From positions 1 to 61,311 of the forward strand of contig JAFIGV010000020.1 in the NCBI GenBank assembly GCA_017849575.1: a stretch of DNA of 61,311 bases. Direction: 5' to 3'. The first letter of the stretch is position 1. Every line of letters starts with the position of its first letter. The DNA is from Flavipsychrobacter sp. GTDB taxonomy: Bacteria > Bacteroidota > Bacteroidia > Chitinophagales > Chitinophagaceae. Position numbers and translations under genes: made by a program. The notes under the pieces are model-generated. The model made no database searches and had not been told where the DNA came from. It worked only from the letters and a program-made list of their open reading frames with translations. Positions 8,584 through 17,761 of the stretch are shown here, piece after piece.

Positions 8584-9264
8584 TTAATTAACCCAACCCA
8601 TAAACATGGACACCGGCATAGCTGCAAACAGCAGACAAATGATCACAGAAAATGCGATACCGATGTTGCGAATCATCTTCTTGTACTTATGTGTGGTAAG
8701 CCCCATGGTCTGAAAGGCACTGTAGAAGCCATGGATCAGATGCCATGCTAATGAAAACACGCCCAGCAGATAAACTACCACCACGATGGGCGATTGAAAT
8801 ACATCGACCATGCGCTGATACAGATCATGCATTTCACGGTCGCGAACCATTACTTCATTCAGGTCGCCTGTGATGCGTGAAGGCACCCAGAAATGAGCGA
8901 TATGTACTACCAGAAAAAGCAAAATCAACGTGCCCAATAAACCCATGGAGCGGCTGTACCAGGCACTTGTCTTATTACCTGCTTTCACAGCATAACCTTC
9001 CTTTCGGGTACCGCCATTTTTACTAACGAGCATATACCCCTGAACTATATGCAGTAAAATACCCGCAAACAGTCCGATCTCCATAATGCGGATGATGATA
9101 GTCGTTCCCATAAAGTCGGCGGCTGCATTGAAGGCATCGCGACTTACGAAAATCATAGCGTTGATGTAACAGTGAACGATGAGGAAAGAGATAAGAAATA
9201 ACCCTGTGAAGCCCATTACCAGCTTCTTTCCGATAGAAGTGGTAAAGTAATGTTTCCAATTCAT
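8584..9264 (-). CDS. sdhC: Succinate dehydrogenase cytochrome b subunit (b558 family)
   Basis: Membrane anchor of the complex that binds heme b and quinone. The ATG at 9264 gives MNWKHYFTTSIGKKLVMGFTG, the usual beginning; a GTG at 9297 is in frame but less likely. Five hydrophobic helices can be followed through 226 residues, with histidines in IVHCYINA, GILLHIVQG, VVHIAHFW and SLAWHLIHGF as likely heme ligands. First gene of the operon; a candidate promoter element lies about 100 bases upstream. No separate sdhD is present, as expected for this type. Confidence 0.94.
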   Translation of the reverse strand: MNWKHYFTTSIGKKLVMGFTGLFLISFLIVHCYINAMIFVSRDAFNAAADFMGTTIIIRIMEIGLFAGILLHIVQGYMLVSKNGGTRKEGYAVKAGNKTSAWYSRSMGLLGTLILLFLVVHIAHFWVPSRITGDLNEVMVRDREMHDLYQRMVDVFQSPIVVVVYLLGVFSLAWHLIHGFYSAFQTMGLTTHKYKKMIRNIGIAFSVIICLLFAAMPVSMFMGWVN

Positions 9265-9362
9265 CTTAGAATGTTTGAATTTTCGTGGTTCTGACACCGC
9301 TCAGGAAGTTAAAGCCTGGCAACATCAACTGTATTTGAAATAACTCGAGGTAAAAATCCCCG

Positions 9363-9370
9363 CAAAGATA
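9363..9370 (-). promoter_or_regulatory. Candidate -7 element of the sdh operon promoter
   Basis: On the minus strand the sequence reads TATCTTTG, an exact match to the Bacteroidota -7 consensus TAnnTTTG. No clear TTTG is found 19-21 bases upstream, so the -33 box is weak. The predicted leader before the sdhC ATG is about 90 bases. Confidence 0.45.
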
Positions 9371-9594
9371 ATCGCCCTTGCTTAAAAACATAAACATATT
9401 CAGCGCGAATTCATTAAGCATGGAACAAATGATGGCTGGAAAAGTTGAACAGCCTTCTGCGCAGACAGAACAGATTTTGAAAATATAGGTTTACTGCGGG
9501 AAAAAGTCAATCGTTCTTCGTCAACCTCAGCATTGTTCGCTGTCATCATATTTTCCCTAACGATGTGCTGACTTTGTATCGAAAATTTCTGCTC

Positions 9595-11073
9595 ATGAAA
9601 AAGATTCTTCTCTGTGGAATAGCATCAGCAGTAACGCTGGTGTCCACAGCATTGCCGCCCACGGAGCCACAGGTAGCTCAGACCAGCATCAACTCCGTTT
9701 CTGTTAACCTCCGCACCACAAGTCCTGTAGTGCTGGGACAGCTTGCTTTTAATGTGCCCGAAGCCGGAAAGGTTTCCGTGCGTTTCGATGGTTATTGTGT
9801 TTCTGATTCTGCTGACCTGATTGTACTGGCTGCCAGCGACGACAGAAACTGGACGCCGAACGAAGGAAACATCGGCATTTACGCAGCCCACAATTCTTCT
9901 GCAGGCCGCTCCTTCAGTCACACGCGTGTTTACGATGTTTTACCTGGGCTCGATACTTTCTTTGCAGTAGGACAGAACTTTGTCACTACCAACGGTAGCG
10001 GACTGGCAAGTGTGTACGGACAGCTAACGGTAGAATTCTTTCCTGCAAGCTCCAATGCGCTGCTCATTCATAACGACATTTACTATTCCGGAGACGTGCG
10101 TTCCACACAAAAAGTGTTGCAGAAAGTTTGGCCGGTATCCGAACCTGCCGGAATGGTAGCCTTGCACATCGATGGTCAGACCTGGTCGGATGCGGGCGAC
10201 CGGATCATGGTGACCACCTATCATAGTCCCTCCTGGATGGTAGGTAGTGGTAGTGTGGTCGTGATGGCCTATAACAATAATCAAAAGATCGGCGTATTCA
10301 GCCACAGCGGTGTGTATAATACCAATTCTACCGACACGCTCTATGCCGTAGCCAGAAATGTAGTCGATGTAAGCGGTTCAGGTTCGGCATCTTTTTATGG
10401 TAGTCTGAGCGGCGAATATTTCCCTTCTGCAGGTGTTGCCCAAATCGCTTATAAAGATGTGGAGCTCAATGATGTTTTCATTCGTAGAGCACCGGTATCG
10501 TTAGATTCTATTACCATCAATGCGCCGGTAGCGGGTTTTGCGCTGGTGCAATGGGATGGCTATATCACCTCGCAGGCTGGCGATCGTATGGTGCTGGCTG
10601 TAAGTGCAAACAGAGGCTGGGCAAGTGGACCGGGCAGCGTACAGCTTTCCATGCCCTATATGAACAATAAATACAACCTTTTCTCCCACTCCCGGCTGTT
10701 TCCGGTCAGTGCGGGAGCTAACACCTTTTATTGCGTTGCAGAAAACTGGCAGGATACACTTGGCGACGGAAAACTTGACATCGCCAGCAACTTCATTGTG
10801 AAATATTTCAACAGTTCGCTTACTGCCATCAACGACCTTACACAGGCAGCAGCGTTTTCCATGTATCCTAATCCGGCAGGCAACCTTTTGAATATTCAAA
10901 CAGGTCAGCAATTCGGCAGCCTGCCTCTAACAATTTATGACTTAGCCGGACGTAGCCTGCTCCAAACCGAGGTAAAGGGCGGAACTCTGAAACAACTGGA
11001 CATCTCAGGACTGCCGTCTGGAGTACTTTTAGTGAAGTGCGGACAGGTTGTGAAAAAACTGGTTAAGTACTGA
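9595..11073 (+). CDS. Three-repeat secreted protein with T9SS type A sorting domain
   Basis: 492 residues from the ATG at 9595, which gives the signal peptide MKKILLCGIASAVTLVS; a GTG at 9565 is less likely. The passenger consists of three similar units of about 120-130 residues. Each has a D/DG-strand, a D-(L/R)IV/MVL core, a FSH(S/T)-R/G-Y/F segment, an (F/Y)-AV/VA-N element and an ending near VEFFP, GEYFP or VKYF. The end is a type A sorting domain (FSMYPNPAGNLLNIQ ... LDISGLPSGVLLVK). I do not recognise the repeat as a named family; a beta-sandwich is likely. Single-gene transcript ended by a terminator. Confidence 0.88.
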   Translation: MKKILLCGIASAVTLVSTALPPTEPQVAQTSINSVSVNLRTTSPVVLGQLAFNVPEAGKVSVRFDGYCVSDSADLIVLAASDDRNWTPNEGNIGIYAAHNSSAGRSFSHTRVYDVLPGLDTFFAVGQNFVTTNGSGLASVYGQLTVEFFPASSNALLIHNDIYYSGDVRSTQKVLQKVWPVSEPAGMVALHIDGQTWSDAGDRIMVTTYHSPSWMVGSGSVVVMAYNNNQKIGVFSHSGVYNTNSTDTLYAVARNVVDVSGSGSASFYGSLSGEYFPSAGVAQIAYKDVELNDVFIRRAPVSLDSITINAPVAGFALVQWDGYITSQAGDRMVLAVSANRGWASGPGSVQLSMPYMNNKYNLFSHSRLFPVSAGANTFYCVAENWQDTLGDGKLDIASNFIVKYFNSSLTAINDLTQAAAFSMYPNPAGNLLNIQTGQQFGSLPLTIYDLAGRSLLQTEVKGGTLKQLDISGLPSGVLLVKCGQVVKKLVKY

Positions 11074-11092
11074 CACGAATTAGCTTTTGTAC

Positions 11093-11122
11093 AAGGGCTG
11101 CCAGAACACGGCAGCCTTTGTC
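11093..11122 (+). terminator. Terminator of the three-repeat T9SS gene
   Basis: Stem GGCTGCC/GGCAGCC with a 7-base loop, followed by TTTGTCTT. It lies between two converging genes and may serve both. Confidence 0.7.
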
Positions 11123-11689
11123 TTATCCGGCATTGAGCCGTAGCATTTTATTGTCAATCACCTGAAAAAGATGTTGGGGTTGAAAGGTCCGCCAGTTGTC
11201 GCTATCCAGAAGGTGAACATAGTAATCCAGATGAGAGCGTTCAAAATCATAACGGGTTTGTGAAGGCATATTGAGCGAAACAATCCACCCTCCTTCATCC
11301 TTAATGTCTTCATACCACTCTTCATAATAATCACTATCGCTGCTATGAAAATTGAGCACATTCTCTGTGATCAATATAAACTTTGAAATTCCCTTGGCCG
11401 TCATCTCGTCAATGATGCTGCGTTTTAGTTGCATGATGTCATTTTCGATAGCATCATTCCATTCGCCGATCATTTCTATAATAACAAAGCTGTGCTCATA
11501 GTCTGCAAAAAGCACCTTCATGTATAGCGTTCTACTGCCAAACTCGTCCCACTGTGGATGTATATAGTAGTTGTAAACTGTATTGGTAAATTCAAACTCG
11601 CTGTGTTCTTTACCGTAGAAAGGAGAGTATTCATCTTCTTCAGCGGTATAGAGATGCCGCCAATTGTAGTATGGTTCTATTTCATGCAT
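11123..11689 (-). CDS. Conserved hypothetical protein, acidic and aromatic-rich
   Basis: 188 residues from the ATG at 11689 (MHEIEPYYNWRHLY). I do not recognise a family. The protein is rich in Tyr, Trp, Asp and Glu, has no signal peptide or membrane segment, and shows an alternating beta/alpha pattern (VLFADYEHSFVIIEMIGEW, then KGISKFILITENVLNF), suggesting a soluble alpha/beta fold. It follows the rhodanese gene by 22 bases in the same direction and is the last gene of the ddl-containing run. Confidence 0.75.
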   Translation of the reverse strand: MHEIEPYYNWRHLYTAEEDEYSPFYGKEHSEFEFTNTVYNYYIHPQWDEFGSRTLYMKVLFADYEHSFVIIEMIGEWNDAIENDIMQLKRSIIDEMTAKGISKFILITENVLNFHSSDSDYYEEWYEDIKDEGGWIVSLNMPSQTRYDFERSHLDYYVHLLDSDNWRTFQPQHLFQVIDNKMLRLNAG

Positions 11690-11711
11690 GCTTTTAGTTC
11701 CTTTCTCTCCC

Positions 11712-12020
11712 CTACCTTCCAAACTTCGCTTCCCAGGCTACCATGCCGCCCACCAGATTTTTACACCGGCTATAACCCATTGTCTCCAAAAAAAGACAGG
11801 CTTGTGTGCTGCGGCTGCCTGCTCTGCAATGCACAATCAGCTCCTGATCTTTATAGTCCTCCAGTTCGTCGGTCTGCATGGAGAGGATGTTGCCCAGCGG
11901 CACCAACTTGCCGCCAATATTGAACTCCTGATATTCATGAGGTTCGCGCACATCGATGATGTTGAGCTTTTCGCCGGCATCCATGCGGCTTTTCAATTCT
12001 TCTACCGTAATGTTCTCCAT
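11712..12020 (-). CDS. Rhodanese-like domain protein, single domain
   Basis: 102 residues forming one rhodanese domain: IIDVREPHEY, then the active-site loop HCRAGSRS with Cys65, then GGMVAWE. Such single-domain rhodaneses carry sulfane sulfur as a cysteine persulfide, in the cytoplasm. No signal peptide. It follows the T9SS cargo gene by only six bases, which implies co-transcription, although no functional link is evident. Confidence 0.93.
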   Translation of the reverse strand: MENITVEELKSRMDAGEKLNIIDVREPHEYQEFNIGGKLVPLGNILSMQTDELEDYKDQELIVHCRAGSRSTQACLFLETMGYSRCKNLVGGMVAWEAKFGR

Positions 12021-12026
12021 ATTCTT

Positions 12027-13856
12027 TTAGAGCTTAATAAATTTTTTAGGCGTGCCCGCGCGTTCTTCTGTAAAAATACGTACGAGATAAACGCCGGGCG
12101 TAAGTGCCGCAATATCTACTTCTTTTTGTCCCCGCGCTTCTCCGCTGCGTAGCACACGACCGTCCAGGTCAGTAAGCTGATAAATATACCGCGTGCCGCC
12201 CGCAACCACGAGCGTCAAAGAATGGCGGGCGGGATTGGGGAAAAGATCCCAGCTCAAGGCCTCTGGATCGGGAGCGACAGGAGTGCCTGCTACGTACTCA
12301 CCGAGTATAGGGCGAATCATCAGCGCGCCGCTTATTATGCTCGACTCCCAGTAACCATTTGCATTGAAGTACAGATGGTTTCCACCCTGACGGTTAACAT
12401 CCAAACCAAAATAAAGGCTGTCACTGCCGCTTTGTGCGGGTTGTATGGTACCAATATAAAATGTGCCTGCATTCATTGCCAATGCACTATCGAAACGATA
12501 GATCCAAAAATGATTGATGGTATCTACATAGGCAGGAGAATAAAGATCCTGCTGATACCGTACCGTGTCAAAAATGCTTCCGAGGGTAAGGTTGTTATAG
12601 ACAGCTATGGAAAAATATTTGCTGAAAGCCAAGGGCGACTGTCTGCCGAAGTAAATGGCGAGACCTCTGAGTGTATCAGGCTGGTTGAGATGAAACTCCA
12701 CCGCAATCTTTGCCGGAAGCGTATTACTTTGATGTAGGAAATAGCTTTTTTCGGCAGTGCCATCGTCGTAAGCCAGATAGTTGTCAAACACTTGCTGGTG
12801 TACGATCGTGTCGTTCTCAGTCGGCTCTACGGTGGTGGGAATACGCGCAAAGTATTTGTCTTCAAAAACAACTTTTGCCTGCGGCCCTCCGGCAGAAAAA
12901 CCGATTGTGTACAGCGGAAACTGATATTTTTTTGAGGTGAAACCCGCTACATTGTCGCTATTGCTGATCCAGGGCGAAAGTATTGAACCGGTGGTCGTCT
13001 CGCGGGCAGAATACCCGTAATTTATTGTCTGAGAAAAAAAATAGTGGTTCGCCACTGTAAAAGAATGATCGGTGGCGAGCTCGCTGCTCATATTGTTGAC
13101 AAACTGCCGGTAAGGCATCGAAGTGTAGTCGTTAAGCAGATTGGAAGGTGGTAAGGTAGTGACCAGATCCTGAACTGTGGTGTCATAAAGGTTACGGTTT
13201 GCATTGAGGCGGATATAGTCCAGATTCCAAACATCGTCGTTAATGTTGATGGAGGCCTTATTGACAAAACGGAACTGAAACCCGGCATGAAGATAACTGG
13301 TGTCTGTGATACCGATCATTACCTGACGGAAAGGCTGCACTGTGGTTCCTTCCTGTGCCCACACACGGTTCCATTTGCTGGTACTCGCCCTGAAGAAGAG
13401 CAGAAGAGAATCCTGCGTTTCGGGAGCAAAGCCATTGCCCTGAGGCTGATAGAAAAAGCTGAGATAAATACTATCGGAAGGCTGCCGGTTGCTGAGGTCT
13501 AAAGGTTGGCTGGTAAGGCTATCAGCATAACGATAGTTATTAGGGTTAGTGGAATCATAGGGGGCACCCTGCGCGTTCAAAGCATCGAAGGTGGCAACGC
13601 CCCGGCTTATGGGGTTTTGGGCCATTGTGTTGTTGATGTACACACTTCGGTCGGTCCACCGTGCTATATCCGGAATGGGATCGTAACCCGTAAAATCTTC
13701 AAAAAAAGGCAGCGTGAGCGTTGTGGTCTTGAGCATCGGTTGCTTTCGGCTCATGCGAAGCACAGGGTTAACCTGAAGTGGTGCTACATACTCCTGAGCT
13801 ACGGCTGCTCCATAGCAAAAGAACGAGATGAGAATAATAAGACACTTCCGTTTCAT
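12027..13856 (-). CDS. Secreted protein with T9SS type A sorting domain
   Basis: 609 residues with a signal peptide (MKRKCLIILISFFCYGAAVAQ) and a type A sorting domain (LFPNPARHSLTLVV ... IAALTPGVYLVRIF). The passenger has a PFFEDFTGYDPIPD segment near residue 50 and long beta-rich regions; proteins of this kind are common in Chitinophagaceae, and no enzyme motif is visible. The start is three bases from the stop of the PASTA gene, so the two are likely coupled. Role unknown. Confidence 0.88.
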   Translation of the reverse strand: MKRKCLIILISFFCYGAAVAQEYVAPLQVNPVLRMSRKQPMLKTTTLTLPFFEDFTGYDPIPDIARWTDRSVYINNTMAQNPISRGVATFDALNAQGAPYDSTNPNNYRYADSLTSQPLDLSNRQPSDSIYLSFFYQPQGNGFAPETQDSLLLFFRASTSKWNRVWAQEGTTVQPFRQVMIGITDTSYLHAGFQFRFVNKASININDDVWNLDYIRLNANRNLYDTTVQDLVTTLPPSNLLNDYTSMPYRQFVNNMSSELATDHSFTVANHYFFSQTINYGYSARETTTGSILSPWISNSDNVAGFTSKKYQFPLYTIGFSAGGPQAKVVFEDKYFARIPTTVEPTENDTIVHQQVFDNYLAYDDGTAEKSYFLHQSNTLPAKIAVEFHLNQPDTLRGLAIYFGRQSPLAFSKYFSIAVYNNLTLGSIFDTVRYQQDLYSPAYVDTINHFWIYRFDSALAMNAGTFYIGTIQPAQSGSDSLYFGLDVNRQGGNHLYFNANGYWESSIISGALMIRPILGEYVAGTPVAPDPEALSWDLFPNPARHSLTLVVAGGTRYIYQLTDLDGRVLRSGEARGQKEVDIAALTPGVYLVRIFTEERAGTPKKFIKL

Positions 13857-13859
13857 CAG

Positions 13860-14693
13860 TTACAGTTCTGTGGGTTGTACATCTCTATCAACTGAAGTTC
13901 CAGGCCTTCTATTGTTCTCGAGCTCTTCATTGGTCGGTGCCTGCATGATACGAATATCGATTACATCACCCTCTTTGATCCGGTTAGGAATATCAAGTTC
14001 ATTGTAGGGAGCCGGAGTTTGCATATAAATAATAGCATTGGCCGAGTCGTCAATGTATCCATCCCAAATGGTGGTTACAATCAGCCCGTTGCCATTCAGA
14101 ATCGCGATTCCCTCGTCGGCACTCATCCCGATCACATCGGGCACATTGGTTTCTACATTGCCAAAACCCTCGCCAATGACCAAATCAATTTTGCTGCCCT
14201 GAGGTACCATATCGCCGGGTGTAATGACGTTCCCGTTAAAATGCATTTCCAGTACTGTGCCCTTTGCATAGTCGGGTTTATGTATCGTATCACCCAACAT
14301 CAGTCTGCTGCTGCCGAGGATCAGTACCGCACTGCGATAGGAAAGATCCGTAAGCTTCGGCATGGGCGTAAGCGGGGGTAATGCCTTATTGACCGTAAGA
14401 AATATCGTCCTTCCCTCTTTGACAATGGCGTTCACATCCGGCATTTGGGCCAGCACGGTAAAAGGTTTTTGTTTGGGATCGAACGAAGAATCTACGGCCA
14501 CTTCAAAACCCATAGCCTCGAGGCGCTTCACCGCGTCCTTCATCGGCTTTCCTGTCATTTTCGGCACCTTGGCTTCGCTGCCATGATGCGTAAGCAAGCT
14601 AAGGCTGGAAAAAAACAAAACGTAAAATCCGGCGCAGAGCGCTAAAACGAGCAACAGGTTAAACCAAAATCTATTCTTAAGCGTTTTATCCAT
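13860..14693 (-). CDS. PASTA-domain membrane protein (no kinase domain)
   Basis: 277 residues: a short cytoplasmic N-terminus, one membrane helix (about residues 11-33), then three PASTA domains (KVPKMTGKPMKDAVKRLEAMGF, MPKLTDLSYRSAVLILGSS, NVPDVIGMSADEGIAILNGNGL). PASTA domains bind peptidoglycan fragments or beta-lactams in Ser/Thr kinases and penicillin-binding proteins; here there is no kinase or transpeptidase part. It follows ddl by 35 bases, which fits a role at the cell wall. Ends with a hydrophilic, proline-containing tail. Confidence 0.92.
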   Translation of the reverse strand: MDKTLKNRFWFNLLLVLALCAGFYVLFFSSLSLLTHHGSEAKVPKMTGKPMKDAVKRLEAMGFEVAVDSSFDPKQKPFTVLAQMPDVNAIVKEGRTIFLTVNKALPPLTPMPKLTDLSYRSAVLILGSSRLMLGDTIHKPDYAKGTVLEMHFNGNVITPGDMVPQGSKIDLVIGEGFGNVETNVPDVIGMSADEGIAILNGNGLIVTTIWDGYIDDSANAIIYMQTPAPYNELDIPNRIKEGDVIDIRIMQAPTNEELENNRRPGTSVDRDVQPTEL

Positions 14694-14728
14694 AGACCGA
14701 CGTCAGCAAAGGTCGCAAAGTAGAATTT

Positions 14729-15730
14729 TTATTGTGAATTGTTCTTTAAACAATCATCGAGCAGTGTGCCATAGAAGTCCATAAGCGACTTGCCTGCCGC
14801 ACGCACCTGCTGCGGTACAATGCTGTTTTCACTTTGGCCGGGCATTGTGTTCACCTCCAGAAAATAAAGTTTGTTGGAAGACTTCTGTAAAATGAAGTCC
14901 ATGCGCACGATGCCTCGGCAATTGAGATGGCGGTAGATATAAGTAGCTTTCGATTTTAGCTGTTCATGAATATCTTCTTTGATCTCTGCAGGAGTAATTT
15001 CATTAGTGACACCGGGCGTGTATTTTGCTTCGTAATCGAAGAACTCATTTTTGCTTACAATTTCCGTAGGCGGAAGAGTCTCCACCACGCCACCCATCCG
15101 ATAGACGCCAATGGTAAGCTCACGGCCCTCAATAAATTCTTCGATTAATACCTGATTATCCTCTTTAAAGGCCTTCTCAATGGCAGGCATTAGTTGCTCT
15201 ACCGATTTCACTTTGCTGACGCCAAGACTCGACCCGCTCTCGTTAGGTTTTACAAACAACGGAAATTTTAACTGCTCGAGGATGGCACCCACACTATACG
15301 TCTCGCCCTTTATCAGGTGTACCGAATTGGCAATGCCGACAATATTGAAGTGCTTTACTACCTTGTTGCAATAGCTTTTATTGAAGGTAAGCGCTGATAC
15401 TATTGAATTGCAGGTGGTGTAGGGAATGCGCATCATGTCAAGATAGCCCTGCATCTTCCCGTCCTCGCCCGGCGTGCCGTGTATGGCGATAAAGGCACAG
15501 TCGAACTGAATCTTTTCTCCACTTAGTTGTAGCGAAAAATCGTTCTTGTCCACATCAATCTTTTCACCGTTTTCCGTTTCGAACCACCAGCCATCACGAC
15601 TCACGAGTATCTTATAACAATTGTACTTTTCGGTATCAAGGTTTCTTTCAATTGTGGTAGCCGTTTGAATGGAAATCACGTATTCGCCGGAGTAACCACC
15701 CGCCAAAAGGGCAATGTTTTTCTTGCTCAT
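14729..15730 (-). CDS. ddl: D-alanine--D-alanine ligase
   Basis: Joins two D-alanines with ATP hydrolysis to make the dipeptide that ends peptidoglycan precursors. 333 residues, normal length. Visible are the N-terminal glycine-rich segment AGGYSGEYVISIQTA, the ATP-grasp lysine region LFVKPNESGSSLGVSKV, EEFIEGRELTIGV, and the metal-binding end RMDFIL ... FLEVNTMPGQSENSIVP. Cytoplasmic. It is first in a run with the PASTA protein. No promoter match to TAnnTTTG was found directly upstream. Confidence 0.96.
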   Translation of the reverse strand: MSKKNIALLAGGYSGEYVISIQTATTIERNLDTEKYNCYKILVSRDGWWFETENGEKIDVDKNDFSLQLSGEKIQFDCAFIAIHGTPGEDGKMQGYLDMMRIPYTTCNSIVSALTFNKSYCNKVVKHFNIVGIANSVHLIKGETYSVGAILEQLKFPLFVKPNESGSSLGVSKVKSVEQLMPAIEKAFKEDNQVLIEEFIEGRELTIGVYRMGGVVETLPPTEIVSKNEFFDYEAKYTPGVTNEITPAEIKEDIHEQLKSKATYIYRHLNCRGIVRMDFILQKSSNKLYFLEVNTMPGQSENSIVPQQVRAAGKSLMDFYGTLLDDCLKNNSQ

Positions 15731-15953
15731 GAAAAGGATAAAATCTGGTCGCTAAGGTAATAGTTTCGTCGGTACATCTGCCATGCAGATCCAGATAAAT
15801 ATACCGGCTAAGGTGAGCGTGCAAACCGAAACGATGCCCACAGGGCTGATTGCCGGATGGTCATGGATCGGCATGGCAATTTCTATACGGAATGAGTTCG
15901 TTATTTAACGCCGGAAAACTGTGTGAATGGGCTAAATTGCGGGTTATCTGCTT

Positions 15954-16820
15954 ATGATCACGATACAAAACGAACAACTAAGCGTAGCCATCAGCGACCA
16001 TGGCGCAGAACTCACAGGTATCCGCAGTTGTGATACGGGAATAGAATATCTCTGGGATGCCGACCCGGCTTTTTGGGGGAAACATGGACCGGTTCTTTTC
16101 CCGATTGTCGGCACCCTGAAAGACAATAGCTATCTATACAAAGGCAAATCGTACAGCATGCTCAGGCATGGCTTTGCGCGCGACAAGGTGTTTACGCTAA
16201 AGGAGCATACAGCCACGGATGCTTGCTTTGAACTCACAGAAGATGATGAGACATTTGCCCGCTATCCCTTCCTTTTCAAATTTCAGGTTCGATATCGGCT
16301 TGAAGGCAACCAGTTATGGAATGAATATTCCGTGTTGAATCGGGGCAAGGAACTGATGTATTTTTCTTTGGGCGGACATCCTGCATTTCGCGTTCCGCTC
16401 GAAGAAGGCCCCGAATACCGTGACTATTTTTTGGAGTTCAGCGAAGCAGAAACTGCAGACCGCTGGCCGCTTTCCCGAAACCTTGTGAGTACCCACCCGA
16501 AGCCGTTTTTGCAGAAGGAACGGATTGTTCCCCTAAGCCACGACCTTTTTCTGGAAGATGCGGTGATACTCAAAAACCTGCGGTCTTCCTCTGTAAGTCT
16601 CAGGTCTCGGGCTTCACATCATGGCGTTACCCTTCATTTTACTGGCTTTCCATATCTGGGCATCTGGGCCCCGCCGGAAGCACCTTTCGTATGCCTTGAG
16701 CCCTGGCAGGGCATAGCGGATTCGCTTTACCACAATCAGCAGATAAGCGAAAAAGAAGGTATCTGTGTTTTAAAGCCGGGTGAAAGCTGGTTGCGGGGAT
16801 GGGCGGTAGAATGCTGGTGA
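15954..16820 (+). CDS. Aldose 1-epimerase family protein (LacX-like)
   Basis: 288 residues of the galactose-mutarotase-like fold. Features seen: DHGAELTGIR, YLWDADPAFWGKHGPVLFPIVG, MLRHGFARD (first catalytic His) and SLGGHPAFRVP (second catalytic His), with WAPPEAPFVCLEPW near the end. It probably converts alpha and beta anomers of a hexose or hexose phosphate. No signal peptide. Its TGA directly abuts the reverse-strand TGA of the corA-like gene (TGATCA at 16818-16823), so the two genes converge with no spacer. Confidence 0.92.
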   Translation: MITIQNEQLSVAISDHGAELTGIRSCDTGIEYLWDADPAFWGKHGPVLFPIVGTLKDNSYLYKGKSYSMLRHGFARDKVFTLKEHTATDACFELTEDDETFARYPFLFKFQVRYRLEGNQLWNEYSVLNRGKELMYFSLGGHPAFRVPLEEGPEYRDYFLEFSEAETADRWPLSRNLVSTHPKPFLQKERIVPLSHDLFLEDAVILKNLRSSSVSLRSRASHHGVTLHFTGFPYLGIWAPPEAPFVCLEPWQGIADSLYHNQQISEKEGICVLKPGESWLRGWAVECW

Positions 16821-17717
16821 TCAGAGCCAACGCTTTTTTCGGAAGTATAGAAAAATAACCAACGATACCAGCAACATGGAGATAAGCACTGCGGGATATC
16901 CATATCGCAGCGAGAGCTCGGGCATTTGCTGAAAATTCATTCCATAGATACCGGCAATAAAGGTTAGCGGCATAAAGAAAGCCGAAAAGATGGTAAGCAC
17001 TTTCATCACCTCATTGGTCTTCTGCGCAGTGAGGGAAAGATAAGTGTTCAGCAGATTGTTGACGTCGTCGAGCACCTGATCGTAGAGTAAGATCAATTTG
17101 GTATAAAGATCGCGCGCATCCTGCACGGCGGATTTATCTTTCGTCACCGACTTCAAAAAGCTCAGCAGGTCATCCGTTAGCAGCAGCACTTTTTTACAGG
17201 CGGCTGCCTTTCTTTTGATGTAATAAAGTCCATGCAAAAGGGCCGGCCGGGTATGCTTTAGTAACACTGTCGATTCATAAACATCAATCTGTTCTCCCAG
17301 CTTCATGACGGGCTCCTCATAGCGCTGCAACACTGCTCGCAACATGCGAATCACCAAAGCGTCCGTGCTGCATTGCTCTCCTTCTCCCTGCGCGTTTGCG
17401 ATCTCCTTTAAAAAGCATTGTTGATTTCGGTGTATTGTGATGAGCAAACGGTCGTTAAAAAATACCGCGATCTTCGTAGTCAGCTCTTGTAAAGAGTCAA
17501 GATGCGCGTTGACATTGGCATCAAAGACCCGGGTAATCAGAAAATTAAAATGATCAAGCTGTTCCTGTTTGGGAAGGTGGTCCGGATCGAGACAATCGCG
17601 TACCACGTGGCTGTTGATGTGATGCTCTTTCGCCAATGCATCGAGTTCCTCGCGACTAGGATCAGTAATGTCCAGCCACTCAAAACCTGACCATGTGCCC
17701 ATGCGTTGAAGTTCCAT
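16821..17717 (-). CDS. corA: CorA-family magnesium/divalent cation transporter
   Basis: 298 residues. A long cytoplasmic N-terminal domain with helices (VVRDCLDPDHLPKQEQLDHF) is followed by two C-terminal membrane helices. The signature YGMNFQQMPE sits between them, as required for the pore mouth, and a basic tail (FRKKRWL) closes the protein. CorA proteins work as pentamers in the inner membrane and take up Mg2+ or other divalent ions. Single gene, with its start at 17717. Confidence 0.94.
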   Translation of the reverse strand: MELQRMGTWSGFEWLDITDPSREELDALAKEHHINSHVVRDCLDPDHLPKQEQLDHFNFLITRVFDANVNAHLDSLQELTTKIAVFFNDRLLITIHRNQQCFLKEIANAQGEGEQCSTDALVIRMLRAVLQRYEEPVMKLGEQIDVYESTVLLKHTRPALLHGLYYIKRKAAACKKVLLLTDDLLSFLKSVTKDKSAVQDARDLYTKLILLYDQVLDDVNNLLNTYLSLTAQKTNEVMKVLTIFSAFFMPLTFIAGIYGMNFQQMPELSLRYGYPAVLISMLLVSLVIFLYFRKKRWL

Positions 17718-17761
17718 CGGCTACTGGCACAATAACAATGATGCCACTACTCTATAAAATG

